64,000 nt of DNA from Crocosphaera chwakensis CCY0110 (GCF_000169335.1 NZ_AAXW01000008.1:62001-126000), one strand, 5' to 3'. Shown: positions 17,475-27,070, counted from the stretch's first letter. The notes: a model not told the origin generated them from the sequence alone. A program made the numbers and translations.

Positions 17475-17840
17475 ATGAATATGTTTAACACTTTAGCACA
17501 GTTTTCTCAAATTGCCATCGGGAGTTTAACGTTGGGAATAAGTACCCTCGTTTTTATTATCCCAGTTGAGGCACAAACAGAAATTATTACTGATCCTAAA
17601 CCTTTAGAAACCTATACGGGAAGCCTACAAGATTTAGAAGGAACAGAATCAAGAACTAGGGACGAAAGCTTGGCTGTTGGAGGCGAATATCCTCGCAATG
17701 TGGAAATTCCTTCCCTAGAAACTGATAAAAATTCCCTTGAGGCTAAAACTGAGGCTTTAAACGAAGTTTTAGAAGACCACGATTACAATTTAGGAGATGT
17801 AAAACGTCCAACCTATCGGGTTCCTTTCGTTCATTTTTGA
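17475..17840 (+). CDS. Secreted hypothetical protein
   Basis: A 121-residue protein with a clear signal peptide: hydrophobic core about 13-30 (IAIGSLTLGISTLVFIIPV) and a probable cleavage after VEA. The mature part is acidic, about 85 residues, without cysteines. The gene has a good GGAGAG ribosome binding site. No family recognised. Confidence 0.6.
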   Translation: MNMFNTLAQFSQIAIGSLTLGISTLVFIIPVEAQTEIITDPKPLETYTGSLQDLEGTESRTRDESLAVGGEYPRNVEIPSLETDKNSLEAKTEALNEVLEDHDYNLGDVKRPTYRVPFVHF

Positions 17841-18091
17841 ATATTAGAACATTACAAAAATAGGTTTAATATCAGCCAGAAATTATAAAGTAATATCAAT
17901 TTTTGTTAAAACTTATTGATTTCTGGCTAATTTATTGTTGTGAATTTATAAAAATCTTTTAAGATTAAATTATTGAATGCTGACATTTCGCTTCAATTCG
18001 GATAATTATTAATAACCCATAAAAGACCAGTCATAGATAACTAACAATTAAGCGAAAGAGAAGCCTATTCGCTGAGTCGGAGAAACACATC

Positions 18092-18622
18092 ATGAAAGAG
18101 AGACAATTATTTACCAACTATTTGAAAAATCAACGAAATTTTCAAGGGGTTAGTTTACATAAAGCCAACTTAGAAGGACTCAATTTACAACGAATTAATT
18201 TAAGTCGTGCAGACTTGAGTGGAGCAAACTTAAAAGAAACCGATTTAAGTGGTGCTTGTTTATCTCAAGCCAATTTAACCGATGCGGACTTAACAAAAGC
18301 CCATTTAGTCGGTGCTAATCTCACAGAAATTAACCTCATTGGAGCAGATTTAAGCGAAGCAGATTTAACTGGAGTTGATTTAACCAACGCTGACTTACGC
18401 TGTGCTAATTTACAGAATGCCAATCTAAACAAAGCTAAACTTCAAGAAGTAAATTTAGATGGGGCAGATTTAAGCGGAGCGAAACTTTGCGGTGCTACTA
18501 TTATTAACACTGATTTAACTGTAGCTGATACCCAAGAAATGTCTTTAGATAACACAGACCAATGTGAAGTAGACGAACCTTTATCAGCAACCTCAGCAAA
18601 TTGGGTTAGTTGGGCTGGTTAA
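18092..18622 (+). CDS. Pentapeptide-repeat protein
   Basis: A 176-residue protein built mostly of A(D/N)LxX repeats from about residue 22 to 140, which should fold into a right-handed quadrilateral beta helix of about five to six coils. A short helical N-terminus (RQLFTNYLKNQRNF) precedes the repeats. There is no signal peptide, so it should be cytoplasmic. Such proteins are abundant in cyanobacteria and their targets are mostly unknown. The ATG has a GGAG site about 9 bases upstream. Confidence 0.9.
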   Translation: MKERQLFTNYLKNQRNFQGVSLHKANLEGLNLQRINLSRADLSGANLKETDLSGACLSQANLTDADLTKAHLVGANLTEINLIGADLSEADLTGVDLTNADLRCANLQNANLNKAKLQEVNLDGADLSGAKLCGATIINTDLTVADTQEMSLDNTDQCEVDEPLSATSANWVSWAG

Positions 18623-18657
18623 ATTTAAGTTAAATTTATCTAAAAAAATTCAAAAAT

Positions 18658-18747
18658 ATGGCCTATTTTGACAGGTCTGCAACCCCAGAAGAAGCAGCAG
18701 GTGTTCAAGTGGATATTGCTGCTATTAGTGGGTTAACCAGTCCTTAA
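18658..18747 (+). CDS. Possible 29-residue peptide or gene remnant
   Basis: ATG at 18658 opens a 29-codon ORF with the protein-like sequence ATPEEAAGVQVDIAAISGLT. No ribosome binding site is clear. It may be a remnant of a longer gene or a small peptide. It ends inside the dyad at 18730-18765. Confidence 0.2.
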   Translation: MAYFDRSATPEEAAGVQVDIAAISGLTSP

Positions 18748-18765
18748 AAAAGATTCGGTTAACCC
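18730..18765. terminator. Dyad between convergent genes
   Basis: GGGTTAACC (18730-18738) and GGTTAACCC (18757-18765) form a perfect 9-bp stem with an 18-base loop, placed just beyond the accC stop and after the pentapeptide gene. It could end transcripts from both sides. No strong T-run follows. Confidence 0.4.
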
Positions 18766-18771
18766 TAACAT

Positions 18772-20127
18772 TTACGATTGAGGCATTAAATGTTCTGCCA
18801 CAAAATTAGTATATACATCCCCTGCTAAAAAGGCGGGGGTTTCTAATACCCGTTTATGAAAATCAATCGTAGTAGGAACCCCTGTAATCGCACATTCTCT
18901 TAAAGCCCGTTTCATGCGTTTAATTGCTGTATTTCTATCAGGTCCCCAGACAATCAATTTACCAATTAAAGAGTCATAATAAGGAGGAATTTCGTAATCG
19001 GTGTAAACATGGGAATCCATTCTTACCCCTGGACCGCCTGGGGGAAGATAACCGCTAATTTTTCCAGGATGGGGACGAAAATTGAGATCAGGATCTTCAG
19101 CATTAATCCGACATTCAATCGCATGACCTTTTAAGGAGATTTCTGATTGTTTGAATTGTAATTTTTCTCCTTGAGCGATACGAATTTGTTCTGTAATTAA
19201 ATCTAATCCCGTAATCATTTCAGTAACAGGGTGTTCAACTTGAATACGGGTATTCATTTCCATAAAATAGAAGTTCCCCTGATTATCCACTAAAAATTCA
19301 ACGGTTCCGGCACCAACATAATTAATAGATTTAGCTGCTTTAACGGCAGCCTCTCCCATTTTTTTACGGAGTTGAGGAGTTAAAACAGGACTAGGGGCTT
19401 CTTCTAACAATTTTTGGTGACGACGCTGAATAGAACAGTCCCTTTCTCCTAAATGAATCACATTACCATAACTATCGGCTAATATCTGAAATTCAATATG
19501 ACGGGGACGTTCAATAAACTTTTCTAAATAAACGCCAGCATTACCAAAGGCCGCCTCTGCTTCCCCTTGGGCTGCTTGAAAAAGGCGAGAAAACTCACTT
19601 TCTTCTCGGACTAAACGCATTCCGCGCCCACCACCTCCGGCAGTTGCTTTAATCATTACAGGATAACCAATATCGCGGGCGACATTTAAGGCTTCTTCTT
19701 CCGTGTCAAGGAGTCCGGCACTTCCAGGAACCGTAGGAACCCCTGCTTTTTGCATGGTTTTTTTAGCTGTGGATTTGTCCCCCATCGCCCGAATCGCTTC
19801 AGGAGATGGGCCAATAAAGACAATTTGATGATCAGCACAAATTTCTGCAAAACGAGCATTTTCTGCTAAAAATCCGTATCCTGGATGAATTGCCGTTGCG
19901 TTGCGCGTCAAAGCAGCCGAAATAATATTAGGAATATTGAGATAACTTTTACCACTAGCTGGCGGACCAATACACACACTTTCATCCGCTAATTGAACAT
20001 GGAGGGCTTGACGATCAATGGTAGAGTGAACCGCAACCGTCCCAATACCAAGTTCTTCGCAAGTATGTAAAATACGTAAGGCGATCTCCCCGCGATTGGC
20101 AATTAGGATTTTGGAAAATTGCATCAT
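18772..20127 (-). CDS. accC: Biotin carboxylase subunit of acetyl-CoA carboxylase
   Basis: AccC carboxylates the biotin of AccB using ATP and bicarbonate, the first half-reaction of fatty-acid synthesis. The 451 residues show the biotin carboxylase N-domain (KILIANRGEIALRI), an ATP-grasp with the glycine-rich loop KATAGGGGRGMR, and active-site regions HIEFQILAD, ERDCSIQRRHQK and EMNTRIQVEHPVTE. Length is standard. Two Met codons open the frame; the second (20124) may be the true start. It is not next to accB; accA lies about 16 kb away in this window, as is usual for the scattered acc genes of cyanobacteria. Confidence 0.96.
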   Translation of the reverse strand: MMQFSKILIANRGEIALRILHTCEELGIGTVAVHSTIDRQALHVQLADESVCIGPPASGKSYLNIPNIISAALTRNATAIHPGYGFLAENARFAEICADHQIVFIGPSPEAIRAMGDKSTAKKTMQKAGVPTVPGSAGLLDTEEEALNVARDIGYPVMIKATAGGGGRGMRLVREESEFSRLFQAAQGEAEAAFGNAGVYLEKFIERPRHIEFQILADSYGNVIHLGERDCSIQRRHQKLLEEAPSPVLTPQLRKKMGEAAVKAAKSINYVGAGTVEFLVDNQGNFYFMEMNTRIQVEHPVTEMITGLDLITEQIRIAQGEKLQFKQSEISLKGHAIECRINAEDPDLNFRPHPGKISGYLPPGGPGVRMDSHVYTDYEIPPYYDSLIGKLIVWGPDRNTAIKRMKRALRECAITGVPTTIDFHKRVLETPAFLAGDVYTNFVAEHLMPQS

Positions 20128-20210
20128 TTAACCTGTGCTTTAACAGTCCTATTTAGTAGGATATCTGGTTTTGTGCTTGTGAGGATAGTCACGGGGAGAT
20201 ACAAGCGTCA

Positions 20211-20981
20211 TTAATTAACCAATTGAGAGGTCAAATTAACGGTTTCTCCAGGATTAGGAGTCATGACTTGAGTGGCAAGGTTATTATTTTGTAACTGTTG
20301 ACGAAACTTATCGATGGTTCCTTCTTGTCGCAATAAAGAAACTAACAATCCTTCATATTCTGTTTCTTTCGCCCCAGCAGTAGGTAAAATAAACTTCGGT
20401 TTTAGGGTTTGGCACAATTTTAGGGTGGTTTGTTGACCCTGCAATATAGGCAGAAGATGTAAAATACTAATTCCCACCACTGGGGTTAAAATAATGTCGA
20501 TATCCCCTTCTCCTTGTAATTCTGAGCAATGATTGCCGTGGGGTTCATAGTAGAGTTTTTGCCCTTCTGTTAAATCGTTAATAATATAAGCATTTTCTAC
20601 TAATTGTGGACCGACGAGAGATCCAGGAAAGGCTTTAATATCAATCGTTTCATCTAAGGTGTAACTATCACCGTGCTCCAGGGTACGAATATCAGTGTAC
20701 CCTAATTCTTTGACAACTTTTGTGGCGTTGGGAGAGGCTACCACTGGAATATTATGATCCAGTTCTTTTAAAGTAGGAATGTGAGCATGATCGTCTAATC
20801 CTTGGGATAAAAGAATCAAATCAATAGGCTTATTAACATCATAAGCGTTTGATTTAACCCCTTTGAATAACCAATCTAAATTACCAAAGACTAACGGACC
20901 AACTAACCAGGGATCAAGAAGGATTCTTTTTCCTGAAATTTCTATCAACCAAGAGTTATTATCAAGCCAAGTAAGTTTCAT
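20211..20981 (-). CDS. Metallo-beta-lactamase-fold protein with incomplete metal motif
   Basis: A 256-residue protein of the UlaG-like metallo-hydrolase superfamily (LTWLDNNSWLIEISGKRILLDPW at the N-terminus). The canonical HxHxDH signature is degraded: the segment reads SQGLDDHAH, so the first two His are Gln and Leu while Asp and the last His remain. Further down, EPHGNHC and LPTAGAKE occupy positions of later ligands. Metal-dependent hydrolysis is therefore doubtful or uses an altered site. It sits upstream of accC on the same strand, 83 bp apart. Confidence 0.75.
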   Translation of the reverse strand: MKLTWLDNNSWLIEISGKRILLDPWLVGPLVFGNLDWLFKGVKSNAYDVNKPIDLILLSQGLDDHAHIPTLKELDHNIPVVASPNATKVVKELGYTDIRTLEHGDSYTLDETIDIKAFPGSLVGPQLVENAYIINDLTEGQKLYYEPHGNHCSELQGEGDIDIILTPVVGISILHLLPILQGQQTTLKLCQTLKPKFILPTAGAKETEYEGLLVSLLRQEGTIDKFRQQLQNNNLATQVMTPNPGETVNLTSQLVN

Positions 20982-21073
20982 AAAGATACTAATTATTGAT
21001 TGTATTCAAAAAAATGATAATGCTACTATTATTCTGACATAACAACAAACTACTTTTCAAAAAAATTTGTTGA

Positions 21074-21274
21074 TTATTCTTTAGTTAAGAGGTTTTTGAA
21101 TTTTTCTTCTATCGATTTGTGACTATATTCATCGTTAGGATAGACCTTTTGTCCTAGAGATTGAAAATAAGGATGTTCATCATATATTGGTCGCCATTTA
21201 AAGTCAACTTGTCTGACTAATTCATGGAATAACTGAGAATTAGCTAAATTTTTATCTAACAGTTGTTTAAAAAC
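21074..21274 (-). pseudogene. C-terminal remnant of an unrecognised gene
   Basis: The minus strand is open for 66 codons ending in TAA at 21074, with protein-like content (LFHELVRQVDFKWRPIYDE and HPYFQSLGQKVYP) but no start codon or ribosome binding site. Upstream, the frame is closed by TGA and no extension in another frame is evident. It reads like the tail of a lost gene. Confidence 0.4.
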
Positions 21275-21338
21275 TCATAATGATCCTGACGAATCCTGTA
21301 AATTACAGAGCCATAAATATGCAGTTATTATACTTGTG

Positions 21339-21416
21339 AGATATAGCGTTTTCTAGTTTTAGGAGTCAGAAGTTAAATATTCGGTGTATTTCATGAGTCC
21401 GAGAAACACTATATCT
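21339..21416. repeat. Imperfect inverted repeat, 78 bp
   Basis: AGATATAGCGTTTTCT (21339-21354) pairs with GAGAAACACTATATCT (21401-21416) apart from a few mismatches. It may be a small repeat element or hairpin in the 670-bp gap between the metallo-hydrolase and cupin genes. The gap also contains the gene remnant at 21074-21274 and C/T-rich low-complexity sequence. Confidence 0.3.
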
Positions 21417-21650
21417 TCCATAATGATTATTAATGTCTTGAAATTAAACCTATTATATATCTCTCTGCCCCCTCCCTTTTGCCTTTTCACTCCTACCTCC
21501 TTCAAACCCAATTGAGGTGAATAGTCAAGAAACGTTAAATTTAATTGAACTCTGCTTAAATCATTGGTTACTGTAACCTATGATTGATTAAGTAGGATTG
21601 AATCAAGGTTTAAACCATAGGGTTTGGCGATTGATAGGAGTAATAATTAT

Positions 21651-22280
21651 ATGCCACAACAAGATTGGTTGATTCGAGATGATGGTGATTGTTTAGCGTT
21701 TCCATCTCCTCGACAATGGGACTTATTAAGCGCAACCACATCCTATCGTTTGCATCGCTTTTTGACAGAATTAGATGATGTGGTTAACCAAGCAGAAATC
21801 AGTAAACAACCAGAAACTGAGTATCTTCCTACCCTTCGTCGTTTGGTACGGAAGTTACTTTTAAATGTTTACTGGATAAGTCAAGAGATTCCTACCCCTT
21901 CTACAGCAACCGGAACCGACGTTAAATTACTCTACGATGAATCTGGATATCCCTTAACTCTACAAACAGAGATTATGTTACCAGGAACTAGCACAACTGT
22001 CCATAATCACGGAACCTGGGGAGTTGTGGCTACTTTAAAAGGAGAACAAAAAAATACCTTTTGGAAATCTGTCCCCACGGCAAAACATCCCCAAAATATT
22101 GAAAAGGTTGGTGAGCAAGTTTTTCAAACAGGGGATATTATTAGTTTTACAACAGGAGCCATTCATTGTGTTGAAGCGACAGGCAATGAACCAACTGTAA
22201 CGCTGAATCTTTACGGAGATACTCACGCCTCGAAACGGTTCAAGTTTGACCCTGAGACTCACAAAGCCTATCACTTTTAG
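21651..22280 (+). CDS. Cupin-fold protein, cysteine-dioxygenase-like
   Basis: A 209-residue protein with a double-stranded beta-helix core. The metal-binding motif appears as TTVHNHGTWG (about residues 118-127) and a later His in TTGAIHCVEATG. These spacings recall the cysteine dioxygenase branch of the cupins, but I cannot assign a substrate. The ATG at 21651 was chosen because AGGAG lies 10 bases upstream; an upstream TTG frame to 21624 is unlikely. Confidence 0.7.
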   Translation: MPQQDWLIRDDGDCLAFPSPRQWDLLSATTSYRLHRFLTELDDVVNQAEISKQPETEYLPTLRRLVRKLLLNVYWISQEIPTPSTATGTDVKLLYDESGYPLTLQTEIMLPGTSTTVHNHGTWGVVATLKGEQKNTFWKSVPTAKHPQNIEKVGEQVFQTGDIISFTTGAIHCVEATGNEPTVTLNLYGDTHASKRFKFDPETHKAYHF

Positions 22281-22328
22281 GTTAATTTGCTGAGTGAAGT
22301 TGTAAGAAGACGGAGATGAAAACTGAAT

Positions 22329-22553
22329 CTAATTAGGAGATTCCTCGGTAGTTAAGTTATTTAGCCTATCAATCACTAAGGGAATAGCAATAATACTTAA
22401 CTTCAAAATCCAAGGAGCAAATAAAAGCGTTAACAGAGATGATAGTAAAGCAACACACCCCATAGCAGCTTTCACCACATCTTCTTTTAAGTTATAACTC
22501 AAAAAAGCTGACACTGAAGCGATCGCTAAAGTGATTAAAGAAATGATAAGCAT
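22329..22553 (-). CDS. Small hydrophobic membrane protein
   Basis: A 74-residue protein with two to three hydrophobic segments (LIISLITLAIASVSAFL, AAMGCVALLSSLLTLLFAPW and LSIIAIPLVI). It has a polar acidic tail. No family function known to me. It is convergent with the cupin gene. Confidence 0.55.
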   Translation of the reverse strand: MLIISLITLAIASVSAFLSYNLKEDVVKAAMGCVALLSSLLTLLFAPWILKLSIIAIPLVIDRLNNLTTEESPN

Positions 22554-22786
22554 TGTTCTGTTACAACCTCATGTTTATCGACAGTTTGAGCGTTCCTTCG
22601 GCTTCATGATACAAGCCTACTTCCGTCCCTTCACTGTGTTTTCTCGTAACAATGTAGAGATGAACGACAAAGCTATTTGCATTTCTTAATAATACATAAC
22701 TTTTAACATCAGTGTCAACCCTTAACTAGCAGTTGTCAAGGCTTCATGGGATTTACGTAATCAATCCCTTGACACCAACACAAAGA

Positions 22787-23188
22787 CTAAAACCTAATTT
22801 CAGGATCCGTCATCTCAAAAGAGGGTACAGTCCCACTATTGGTATTTTGTGGGACTTGTCTTGTCGGTAAACCTTGCATCCATAACGCCATCACTAATAA
22901 AGCGACTGTTATTAACACTTCCCAAAAGAAGACTGGATAAGAAGAATCTGGTCTTTTTTGAGTAGAAGATGGGTTCATAATTTTCCAAGAATTTTCTTGA
23001 AGACTCAACTTTTTTTCAGGAGTCCATGAAGAAGGAGTTTCCTTAGTTAAGGAAGTTTTTTTTACAGTAATAATTTTAGTTGTTTTGTCTGTTTGGGAAT
23101 CGTTAGAATATTGAGAATGCTTTTCATTGGGTTGAGATTTAATAACAGTTGATGGCTTTATATTGGGGTTACTTTGTCCGTGATTCAT
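22787..23188 (-). CDS. Hypothetical protein with one C-terminal membrane segment
   Basis: A 133-residue protein: a long polar, Ser/Thr/Lys-rich N-terminal region (1-90) probably disordered, then one membrane helix (FFWEVLITVALLVMALWM) and a 25-residue tail. A tail-anchored or single-pass topology is likely. No family recognised. Confidence 0.55.
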   Translation of the reverse strand: MNHGQSNPNIKPSTVIKSQPNEKHSQYSNDSQTDKTTKIITVKKTSLTKETPSSWTPEKKLSLQENSWKIMNPSSTQKRPDSSYPVFFWEVLITVALLVMALWMQGLPTRQVPQNTNSGTVPSFEMTDPEIRF

Positions 23189-23500
23189 TGATTATTTTCC
23201 TCGTCAATAGCAAGCTGGGATAGAGATAATCCTGCGTTCACGGCTTACGATAGGACTATCTACTATCTCTTACTAGACATCAGTTATTATTTAAAATTTC
23301 CCACACCCACTTTTAAAAATAATGTCTAATGTCTGTAATTTTTTTAATTAAATTAACAGATGTAATATCTACTATACCTAGTATGCCTCATAATTCCAAA
23401 TAAACAACCCAAGTTTAGGATCTTAGACAAAATTATGGAGATGCTGTTCAAATAAATATAGTGTTATCCGTTTTTTTACGTAAATAGACAAAATCAAAGT
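23189..23500. other. 312-bp gap with a long imperfect hairpin
   Basis: An imperfect inverted repeat pairs 23275-23296 with 23311-23334, sharing AGACAT, AG, ATTATTT and AAAA blocks around a 14-base loop. It lies about 170 bp downstream of ribE on the minus strand and could be its terminator. No ORF of interest is visible. Confidence 0.35.
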
Positions 23501-24190
23501 TTAAAGATAACCATGTTCTGTTAAGAAAGTTAAATTAATCTCAGCTACAGATTGATCCCCTTTGAACTGTTTTCCTAATAATTTCGCTACATACTTACCT
23601 AAAATATCCCCCTCAATATTGACCCAATCTCCTGTTTTTAGATAACAAAGATTGGTCTGACTGTAGGTATGAGGAATTACCGATGCTTTAAACCAAGTTC
23701 CTATAGCGTCACATTGAGCCACTGTCAAACTAATCCCATTGACAGTCACACTCCCTTTAGGGATCAAATAAGGTTTAATATAAGTGTCCCATTGTTCTTG
23801 ACGAGAGGAAGGGGCTTGAAAGGACATTTCCCAGGCTTTGTCGGTAGCGATAGCTTCGACTAAGCATCCCAAACCATCCACGTGACCCGTAACAAAATGA
23901 CCCCCTAATTTACTACCGACTCGCAAAGAAGGTTCTAAATTAACATAGCTGGCGGTTTCAATTTTTTGGGTTAAAGTAGTACGTTGTAGGGTTTCTGGGG
24001 AAGCCGTAGCAACAAACCCATTAGAGACAATTTCTTCTACCGTTAAACAAACCCCATCAACAGCAACACTATCCCCAATGGCCAAATCTGATAAAATAGA
24101 GGAGGAATAGCTATCGGGAATCGAGAGGGTAAAGCGATCAGATTCGAGGGGACGAATAATGCCAAGACCTTGAATTAAACCAGTAAACAT
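23501..24190 (-). CDS. ribE: Riboflavin synthase alpha chain
   Basis: This enzyme dismutates two 6,7-dimethyl-8-ribityllumazine molecules into riboflavin. The 229 residues form two tandem lumazine-binding repeats. The first starts MFTGLIQGLG and contains VDGVCLTVEE and the second contains HVDGLG and VNGISLTVAQ, with the catalytic N-terminal MFTG intact. Length is slightly above usual. Family naming varies between ribE and ribC. No other rib genes are near, typical of cyanobacteria. Confidence 0.95.
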   Translation of the reverse strand: MFTGLIQGLGIIRPLESDRFTLSIPDSYSSSILSDLAIGDSVAVDGVCLTVEEIVSNGFVATASPETLQRTTLTQKIETASYVNLEPSLRVGSKLGGHFVTGHVDGLGCLVEAIATDKAWEMSFQAPSSRQEQWDTYIKPYLIPKGSVTVNGISLTVAQCDAIGTWFKASVIPHTYSQTNLCYLKTGDWVNIEGDILGKYVAKLLGKQFKGDQSVAEINLTFLTEHGYL

Positions 24191-24374
24191 TAACTAAGCT
24201 TTCCTCAAAAACATCTCCCCTATGTTCTATACAAGAATCTTATTTACATTTTGGGGCATACTGTGAGTATAACCCATTGTTCAACTTAGCTGATTAATCA
24301 ATTAATACGGGGTCAATGGTTAGGTTAAACAGCAAAAATAATCGTTTTTTAAAGATATTAAAGAGGATTGGTCA

Positions 24375-24881
24375 ATGATTGAAATGAAAGTGGCAGGAAT
24401 TGCTTTAGACGCAGTTACTCGCAGTCCCATTGTTTTGTTAAAAGATGGTTCTGAACGTCGCGCTTTACCTATTTATATTGGGCAAGATCAAGCCAAATCT
24501 ATTATTGGCGCGATCGAAAATCAAAAACCCCCTCGTCCTTTAACTCATGATTTAATTGCTAATTTGTTTGATGCTTGGGGAATGTCTTTAGAGAAAATTA
24601 TCATTCATTCTTTACAGGATAATACGTTTTATGCCATTCTTTGCATGAAACAAGGAAAAAGGAAAAAAGAAATTGATTGTCGCCCTAGTGATGCTATTTC
24701 TATTGCTTTACGGACGAATAGTCCCATCTGGGTAATGGAAGAAGTGATTGCAGATGCCTCTATTCCAGTTGATAGAGAAGCGGATGAAGAAGAACGTCAA
24801 GCATTCCGAAATTTTTTGGACAAGTTACGCCCTGAAGATTTAATTCAACGGGGAAAATTAGAAAAAAATGATGAACAATAA
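24375..24881 (+). CDS. Bifunctional nuclease family protein (DUF151)
   Basis: A 168-residue DUF151 protein. The conserved core is visible: LPIYIGQDQAKSI, RPLTHDLI, and CRPSDAISIALRTNSPIWV. Plant homologues have been reported as nucleases acting on RNA and DNA; the role in cyanobacteria is unclear. It ends 19 bp before the aldo/keto reductase gene and probably shares its transcript. Confidence 0.88.
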   Translation: MIEMKVAGIALDAVTRSPIVLLKDGSERRALPIYIGQDQAKSIIGAIENQKPPRPLTHDLIANLFDAWGMSLEKIIIHSLQDNTFYAILCMKQGKRKKEIDCRPSDAISIALRTNSPIWVMEEVIADASIPVDREADEEERQAFRNFLDKLRPEDLIQRGKLEKNDEQ

Positions 24882-24900
24882 AAGTTAAAAATTAGTTACA

Positions 24901-26031
24901 ATGCGGTACAAGCGTTTTGGTAAAACGAATGTAAACTTGTCTATTTTTTCTCTAGGAACGATGCGTTGTCTAGCATCGGAAAGCGTATTTAATAACACTT
25001 TAGAAACAGGAATTTCTCTCGGTATCAACCATCTAGAAACAGCCAGAGGATACGGCAAAAGCGAACAATTTTTAGGTCACTTTTTGCAACAACAAACTTT
25101 AGTTTCTAGAGAAGAACTGTATATTACCACTAAGTTGACTCCCACCCCTGATGCTGAGTTAATGGCTCAATGGATTGATGAATCATTAGAACGGTTAAAA
25201 TTGGATTATATCGATTGTGTAGCCATTCACGGGATCAATACTTGGGAACATCTTCAATGGATAACCCGCCCTAATGGCTGTTTTTTACCACTACAACGGG
25301 CATTACACCAACGTAAGATACGCCACATTGGTTTTTCTACTCATGGCAGCTTAGAATTGATTTTAGCAGCTATAGAGACTGATTTATTTGAGTTTATTAA
25401 TCTACACTATTACTATTTTTTTCAACGGAATGAACCAGCGATCGCTTTAGCTGCTCAAAAGGATATGGGTATTTTTATTATTTCTCCTGGAGATAAAGGG
25501 GGTTTACTGTTTACACCTTCTACTTTACTTCAGGAGTTATGTTCGCCGTTGTCTCCTTTGGAATTGTCCTATCGCTTTTTGTTAAGCGATCAGCGAATTA
25601 CTACCTTAAGTGCGGGGATGTCCGAGGCGAAGGAATTTAATTCAATTATATCTATGTTTGAGGGAAACAACCGACTAACCCCTGAAGAAAGTAAAAAATT
25701 AAATCAACTAGAGGAACATTTAAACACCGTTTTAACCACAGAAAAATGTAGTCAGTGCTATCAATGTTTACCTTGTCCTGAATCGATAAATATTCCTGAG
25801 ATTTTACGATTAAGAAATTTAGCCGTTGCTTATGATATGAACAATTATGGACAATATCGTTATGGAATGTTAGAAAACGCCGGACATTGGTTTCCTGGAA
25901 ATAAAGGACATCGTTGTACAGACTGCGGTGAATGTTTACCCCGTTGTCCTGAAAATTTAGAGATTCCTAAGTTATTAAACGATACTCATCAGAGATTAAA
26001 GGGTACAACAAGACGACGGTTATGGGAATGA
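24901..26031 (+). CDS. Aldo/keto reductase with C-terminal iron-sulfur motifs
   Basis: A 376-residue protein. The first 270 residues form an aldo/keto reductase barrel with the catalytic-type segments NHLETARGYGKSE (Asp replaced by Glu, then the Tyr) and the Lys of TTKLTP. The C-terminal 100 residues have two ferredoxin-like cysteine motifs, CSQCYQCLPCP and CTDCGECLPRCP, each able to contribute to a [4Fe-4S] cluster. Proteins of this type are common in cyanobacteria and are thought to be redox enzymes, but the substrate is unknown. Confidence 0.88.
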   Translation: MRYKRFGKTNVNLSIFSLGTMRCLASESVFNNTLETGISLGINHLETARGYGKSEQFLGHFLQQQTLVSREELYITTKLTPTPDAELMAQWIDESLERLKLDYIDCVAIHGINTWEHLQWITRPNGCFLPLQRALHQRKIRHIGFSTHGSLELILAAIETDLFEFINLHYYYFFQRNEPAIALAAQKDMGIFIISPGDKGGLLFTPSTLLQELCSPLSPLELSYRFLLSDQRITTLSAGMSEAKEFNSIISMFEGNNRLTPEESKKLNQLEEHLNTVLTTEKCSQCYQCLPCPESINIPEILRLRNLAVAYDMNNYGQYRYGMLENAGHWFPGNKGHRCTDCGECLPRCPENLEIPKLLNDTHQRLKGTTRRRLWE

Positions 26032-26272
26032 TCGGCTCACCGATTGATTCTCCTTAATGTGAACAGAGGAACTTACTGACAAAAAAAAAGTCTAATCACC
26101 TTAAGTGTCTATGTTTAAACGCTTTAAAAATAAATTTAGATGATTAACTGAGGCACTTTAAAACTGAATCTGATAAGGTAAAAAAGTTATCATAATGATC
26201 AACAGAGTCGCTACAACTCTAAAATTAGACTCTAATATATAAAGATAGTTATAAAATGCGAGGTTAATTTTT

Positions 26273-27019
26273 ATGAAATCATTAATTCGTTGGAGTGCCA
26301 CCTTAGGACTATTAGGTAGTACCTTACTAACCTCTTGGTTCGGTCAAGTTCCCAAAGCTTTAGCACTTCCTGAAGCTGAAGTCATCAAGGTATTACAGGG
26401 TGTTCCTGTTTTTACGATTACCACAGAAGAGGGTGGGCCTTTAATAGCAACGTTAGAAGACGATCAAAAGGTAACACAAGTTTTTATGAGCCAGGAAGAT
26501 GCTAACCAGTTTCTTGCTAAACTTAAAGCAAATCAACCTGAAATCGGCAATAAAGTCAAAGTGCAACCCGTGTCTTTAGGAGCAGTATATAGCTTTGCCT
26601 TAGCCAATAACACCGAAACAGAGTCTTTGAAATTTGCTTATATTCCCATGGCCAGCGCGGTAGACTCTGCTAAAAAAGTTTTAAGTGATAACGGACAGCA
26701 ATATCAAGGAGGCGTTCCCTTATTCACCTTACGGGGTGGACCAGATAATAGTATTTTAACCATTCAGCAAGACGATAAAGAAGTGATTCCCTTCTTCTTT
26801 GAAAAAGCGCCTATTCAGGCGATCGCAGAGCAAATGAAGAAAGATCAGCCCGATATTGCTGAAACCATGCAAATAGAAGTCATTGCTCTCGAAAATGTTA
26901 TTGGTTTATTACAAAATAAAGATGATGCTATGCTCAAACAGATACAATTAGTCCCTTCCCAGGAAACCATGGAATTTATCCAAGAAGCTATTAAATCTCA
27001 GCAAAATCAAGGACAGTAA
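26273..27019 (+). CDS. Tic22-like family protein, first copy
   Basis: A 248-residue secreted protein of the Tic22 family. A signal peptide ends near residue 32 (ALALPE). Two similar halves follow, each beginning around VPVFTI or VPLFTL, typical of the family's pseudo-twofold fold. The Synechocystis homologue has been reported as a thylakoid-lumen and periplasmic chaperone-like protein needed for outer membrane biogenesis, and the plant homologue acts in chloroplast import. A second copy follows 85 bp downstream. Confidence 0.85.
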   Translation: MKSLIRWSATLGLLGSTLLTSWFGQVPKALALPEAEVIKVLQGVPVFTITTEEGGPLIATLEDDQKVTQVFMSQEDANQFLAKLKANQPEIGNKVKVQPVSLGAVYSFALANNTETESLKFAYIPMASAVDSAKKVLSDNGQQYQGGVPLFTLRGGPDNSILTIQQDDKEVIPFFFEKAPIQAIAEQMKKDQPDIAETMQIEVIALENVIGLLQNKDDAMLKQIQLVPSQETMEFIQEAIKSQQNQGQ

Positions 27020-27044
27020 CAGAATCATTTAATCGATAATGAAG

Positions 27045-27070
27045 ATCCCCAGATGTTTTAGTTTGGGGAT
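27045..27070 (+). terminator. Hairpin between the Tic22-like genes
   Basis: ATCCCCA (27045-27051) and TGGGGAT (27064-27070) make a 7-bp stem with a 12-base loop, 25 bp after the first Tic22-like gene. It may be a partial terminator or a processing stem that lowers expression of the second copy. Confidence 0.45.
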
